Source of the DNA: Bradyrhizobium sp. AS23.2 | GTDB taxonomy: Bacteria; Pseudomonadota; Alphaproteobacteria; Rhizobiales; Xanthobacteraceae | DNA length: 64,000 nt | Assembly: GCF_001908185.1 (NCBI RefSeq) | Contig: NZ_LGHM01000006.1 | Location: 1-64,000, forward strand | Reading direction: 5' to 3' | Shown here: positions 61,037 through 64,000 of the stretch, piece by piece | Position numbering within the stretch: the stretch's first letter is position 1 | Layout: each line of letters starts with the position of its first letter | Notes under the pieces: generated by a model | What the model was told of the DNA's origin: nothing | Databases searched by the model: none | The model's input: only the letters and a program-made list of their open reading frames with translations | Program-made: the position numbers and the translations under genes

Positions 61037-62916
61037 GCGCGCAGCCGTCCTCTTCCAGCACAGAGCGCGGCGCGAGCATTTTTCCGCTGCGGCCGATCTC
61101 GTTCGGCGATCCCGCCGTTAATATCGAACGGCGCGACGACGGCACGATCTACCTGCGGCCGAAGCAGCCGCTCGGCGATTATCCCGTCCGTATCACCGAT
61201 CGCCTGCATCACTGGGCCAAGACGACGCCGGACCGCGTCTTCATGGCGGAGCGTGAAGGCGGCCGCGGCTGGCGCAAGATCACTTACGCGGAGCTGCTCA
61301 CCGCGAGCCGGCACATCGCCTCGAGCCTGATCCAGCGCGGTCTGTCCGCGGAACGGCCGGTCGTCATCCTCTCCGGCAATTCGATCGACCATGCGCTGCT
61401 GGCCTTCGGCGCGTTCTATGCCGGCATTCCGTTCTGCCCGGTGTCGCCGGCCTATTCGCTGGTGTCGAAGGACTACGGCAAGCTCTCTTATCTGATGAAG
61501 CTGCTGACGCCCGGCCTCGTCTTCGCCGAGGATGCCGACAAGTTCGCCGACGCACTCGCCGCCAATGTTTCGCCCGGCACCGAGATTGCCGCCTCCTATG
61601 GCGGCGTACCAGGCCGCGACGTCACGCTGCTCGCCGATCTCATCGCAACGCCGGTCCGTGGCGATCTCGACGCGGTGCACGAAAAAATCGGCCCCGACAC
61701 GATCGCAAAGTTCCTGCTGACTTCGGGCTCGACCGGCAATCCCAAGGCCGTCATCAACACCCAGCGCATGATTTGCGCCAACCAGGTGATGCTGCGCGAG
61801 ACGCTCGCCTTCCTCAAGGACGAGCCGCCTGTCATCATCGACTGGCTGCCCTGGAATCACACCTTTGGCGGCAACCACAATATCGGGCTGACGCTCTACA
61901 ATGGCGGCTCGATGTATCTCGACGCCGGCAAGCCGATGCCCGGCGGCATCGAGGAGACCGTGCGCAATCTCCAGGAGATTTCGCCGACGGTCTATTTCAA
62001 CGTGCCCAAGGGCTACGAGTCGCTGCTGCCTTATCTACGCGACGACCAGGGCCTGCGCGCAAAGTTCTTCGACCGGCTGCACGCGATGTTCTTTTCCGGC
62101 GCGGCGCTCTCGCCCTTCGTCTGGAACAGCCTCGACGAGCTCGCGGTGAAGGAAAAAGGCTATCGCGTGCCGATGCTGACGGGCCTCGGTGCCACCGAGA
62201 CCGCGCCGTTCTTCATGTCGGTCAATCCACGCACCAGCCGCTCCGGCCATGTCGGCCTCCCGGTCTCGGGCAATGATGCCAAGCTCGTTCCTGACAACGG
62301 CAAGCTCGAGGTCCGCGCCAAGGGGCCGAACGTGATGCCCGGCTACTGGCGCCAGCCCGACATCACCGCAAAATCCTTCGATGAGGAAGGATTTTACAAG
62401 ATGGGCGATGCGCTCAAGCCGTCCGACCCCGATGATTTCAATGCGGGCTTCGATTTCGACGGCCGTGTCAGCGAGGACTTCAAGCTCGCAAGCGGCACCT
62501 GGGTCAGCGTCGGCCCCTTGCGCGCACGTTTTGTCGCGGCCTGCGCGCCGCTGGTGCGCGACGTCGTCATCGCCGGCATCAACCGCGACGAAATCTCCGC
62601 GCTCGTGCTGCTCGATCTCGACGGCTGCCGGCTGATCAACCCGACACTGCCGGCCGACGATCTCACCGTCACCGCGCGCGACCGGCTGGTGCGCGAGGCT
62701 TTTCGCGAGCGACTGACCAGCTTCCTCGGCTCAGCCACCGGCTCCTCGACGCGGATCACGCGTGCAATCCTGATGGATACGCCGCTCTCGATCGACAAGG
62801 GCGAAGTCACCGACAAGGGCTCGATCAACCAGCGCGCTGTGCTCGAGCATCGCACAGCATTGATCGAGGAGCTCTATGCTGCCAATCCATCGGACCGTGT
62901 GATATCGGTCGGCTAA
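61033..62916 (+). CDS. Feruloyl-CoA synthase
   Basis: This AMP-forming ligase activates ferulate and related hydroxycinnamates to CoA thioesters. The 627-residue length and the family opening (FPLRPISFGDPAVNIERRDD, GTIYLRPKQPLGDYPVRITD) mark the FerA/feruloyl-CoA synthase branch. The P-loop is FLLTSGSTGNPKAVINTQRM, followed by DWLPWNHTFGGNHNIGLTLY, TGLGATETAPFFMS and the hinge region GRVSEDFKLASGTWVSVGPL. The catalytic lysine lies in DKGEVTDKGSINQRAVLEHR. It is translationally coupled to the upstream crotonase. Exact preference among ferulate, p-coumarate and caffeate is not visible. Confidence 0.9.
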   Translation: MSAQPSSSSTERGASIFPLRPISFGDPAVNIERRDDGTIYLRPKQPLGDYPVRITDRLHHWAKTTPDRVFMAEREGGRGWRKITYAELLTASRHIASSLIQRGLSAERPVVILSGNSIDHALLAFGAFYAGIPFCPVSPAYSLVSKDYGKLSYLMKLLTPGLVFAEDADKFADALAANVSPGTEIAASYGGVPGRDVTLLADLIATPVRGDLDAVHEKIGPDTIAKFLLTSGSTGNPKAVINTQRMICANQVMLRETLAFLKDEPPVIIDWLPWNHTFGGNHNIGLTLYNGGSMYLDAGKPMPGGIEETVRNLQEISPTVYFNVPKGYESLLPYLRDDQGLRAKFFDRLHAMFFSGAALSPFVWNSLDELAVKEKGYRVPMLTGLGATETAPFFMSVNPRTSRSGHVGLPVSGNDAKLVPDNGKLEVRAKGPNVMPGYWRQPDITAKSFDEEGFYKMGDALKPSDPDDFNAGFDFDGRVSEDFKLASGTWVSVGPLRARFVAACAPLVRDVVIAGINRDEISALVLLDLDGCRLINPTLPADDLTVTARDRLVREAFRERLTSFLGSATGSSTRITRAILMDTPLSIDKGEVTDKGSINQRAVLEHRTALIEELYAANPSDRVISVG

Positions 62917-62950
62917 CATGAGAGTTGGAATGAACCGGTCGGCGCTTCCT

Positions 62951-63096
62951 TCACCTCGCCCCGCTTGCGGCGGAGAGGTCGAATTTGCGCAACGCGCAAA
63001 TTCGGGTGAGGGGGGAGTCTCCACGAGTCCAGCTCCCACCTCCCCCGCGGAGAGCCCCCCTCACCCCAACCCTCTCCCCGCAAGCGGGGCGAGGGA
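62951..63096. repeat. Palindromic intergenic repeat (TCACCTCGCCCCGC... family)
   Basis: Starts TCACCTCGCCCCGCTTGCGG and ends CTCTCCCCGCAAGCGGGGCG with AGGGA, with an inner hairpin AATTTGCGCAACGCGCAAATT. It has the same architecture as the blocks near 14.8 and 56.8 kb and lies between the ligase and SDR genes. Confidence 0.82.
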
Positions 63097-63154
63097 GCGC
63101 ACCGAACGCTTTGATACGATCTCGTCAGAATTTGAATCGCCAAAGGAGAAGGTC

Positions 63155-63916
63155 ATGTTGTTGAAGGATCAGGCTGCCATCGTCACCGGTGGCGCATCGG
63201 GACTGGGCGCGGCGACCGCGCGAAAGCTGGCGGCGCAGGGCGCAAAGGTCGCGGTCTGCGACCTCAACACCAAGCTTGCCGAGACAGTTGCCGCCGAGAT
63301 CAAGGGCGTGGCGGTGACCTGCGACGTCTCCGACGCCGCCTCGGCTGAGGCCGCGATCGCACAGGCGACCAAGGCCCATGGCCCGGCCCGCGTGCTGGTC
63401 AATTGCGCCGGCATCGGCGTTGCAAAGCGGGTGGTCGGCCGCGATGGCCCGATGGCGCTCGCCGATTTCGACAAGGTGATCAAGGTCAATCTGATCGGCA
63501 CCTTCAACATGCTGCGCCTTGCCGCCACCGAGATGTCCAAGCTCGACCCGCAGGCGACCGGCGAGCGCGGCGTCATCATCAACACGGCCTCCGTTGCCGC
63601 CTATGACGGCCAGATCGGCCAGTCGGCCTATTCGGCCTCCAAGGGCGGCATTGTCGGCATGACGCTGCCGATCGCGCGCGAGCTGGCGCAGTTCGGCGTC
63701 CGCGTGCTGACGATCGCGCCCGGCCTGTTCCTCACGCCGCTGCTGGCGAACCTGCCGCAGGAAGCCCAGGACTCGCTCGCCGCCGCGATCCCCTTCCCGC
63801 GCCGGCTCGGCAACGCCGACGAATTCGCCGCGCTCGCGCTGCACATGGTCGAGAATTCCTACCTGAACGGCGAGGTGGTGCGGCTCGACGGCTCGCTGCG
63901 CATGGCGCCGAAGTAG
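63155..63916 (+). CDS. SDR-family 3-hydroxyacyl-CoA dehydrogenase-like protein
   Basis: The start is the ATG at 63155 after AAAGGAGAAGGTC. The 253-residue protein has AAIVTGGASGLGAATARKLA, VLVNCAGIGVAKRVVGRDGP, VNLIGTFNMLRLAATEM, a catalytic Ser/Tyr/Lys set in INTASVAAYDGQIGQSAYSA and SKGG, and GLFLTPLLANLPQEAQDSLA. It is closest to the HSD10/3-hydroxy-2-methylbutyryl-CoA dehydrogenase type. Together with the ligase and crotonase it would complete ligation, hydration and oxidation of a hydroxycinnamoyl side chain by beta-oxidation; only a thiolase is missing locally. Confidence 0.88.
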   Translation: MLLKDQAAIVTGGASGLGAATARKLAAQGAKVAVCDLNTKLAETVAAEIKGVAVTCDVSDAASAEAAIAQATKAHGPARVLVNCAGIGVAKRVVGRDGPMALADFDKVIKVNLIGTFNMLRLAATEMSKLDPQATGERGVIINTASVAAYDGQIGQSAYSASKGGIVGMTLPIARELAQFGVRVLTIAPGLFLTPLLANLPQEAQDSLAAAIPFPRRLGNADEFAALALHMVENSYLNGEVVRLDGSLRMAPK

Positions 63917-63952
63917 ATTGATGAGCGGAATTGCAGCAGCGATCTCGACCTT

Positions 63953-63983
63953 ACCTCTCCCATTGGGACCCATTGGGAGAGGT
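63953..63983 (+). terminator. Hairpin after the last SDR gene
   Basis: ACCTCTCCCA and TGGGAGAGGT pair perfectly around an 11-base loop, 36 bases past the stop. There is no T-run; it resembles repeat fragments in this genome and may be one of them. Confidence 0.5.
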
Positions 63984-64000
63984 GAGAAACGGCCGCCGCG

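Overview
The window looks like a chromosomal piece of a high-GC alphaproteobacterium of the Bradyrhizobium/Rhodopseudomonas group. This rests on three things: the gene families (a pim-type dicarboxylate operon next to Liv-type ABC genes, a hyf-like membrane complex, pobA, a feruloyl-CoA synthase); the tiny genes with strong Shine-Dalgarno sites; and the many palindromic intergenic repeats ending in motifs such as CAATGACG or CTCTCCCCGCAAGCGGGG. I recognised no rRNA, tRNA, CRISPR array or complete insertion sequence.

Region 1 (1-9.9 kb) is a loosely packed accessory zone. It holds a small membrane protein, an L,D-transpeptidase, a guanidinium exporter (gdx/sugE) convergent with a GATM-type amidinotransferase, a tyrosine recombinase broken by a frameshift, a 3'-end remnant of a second copy of that recombinase, a secreted phosphoesterase, and several very small proteins. 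Region 2 (9.9-15.7 kb, minus strand) has a GNAT acetyltransferase, a penicillin-acylase family enzyme, glycerol kinase and an SDR.

Region 3 (15.8-33.8 kb) is a catabolic island for dicarboxylic or fatty acids. On the minus strand a pimF-A-B-C-D-like operon encodes a crotonase/3-hydroxyacyl-CoA dehydrogenase fusion, a CoA ligase, a thiolase and two acyl-CoA dehydrogenases. Divergent from it are an IclR regulator (pimR-like, frameshifted), livGFHM (livM frameshifted) and four tandem paralogous substrate-binding proteins. A perfect 19-bp palindrome in the divergent gap is the likely IclR operator. Region 4 (34.0-43.6 kb) has glycerate kinase, then a six-gene complex-I/hydrogenase-4-like operon (hyfB-C-E-F-G-I order) whose large subunit has lost the nickel-ligand cysteines, headed by an XRE regulator.

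Region 5 (43.1-50.2 kb) has a MarR regulator divergent from a Liv ABC set that includes a permease-ATPase fusion and has no binding protein, followed by a LemA/M48 protease pair. Region 6 (50.3-64 kb) contains small hypothetical genes, a flavin-binding oxidase family protein divergent from a LysR regulator, a PaaI thioesterase, pobA divergent from a TRAP transporter (dctPQM) with a DUF3237 gene, a DUF2270 membrane protein, and a crotonase/feruloyl-CoA synthase/SDR set. Related operator-like sequences sit before pobA, dctP, the crotonase and the MarR-divergent ABC genes, suggesting one regulon for hydroxycinnamate and 4-hydroxybenzoate use.

Three genes (integrase, IclR, livM) are each broken by one base inside a C/G run of 6-7. 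This suggests homopolymer errors in the assembly as much as real gene decay.
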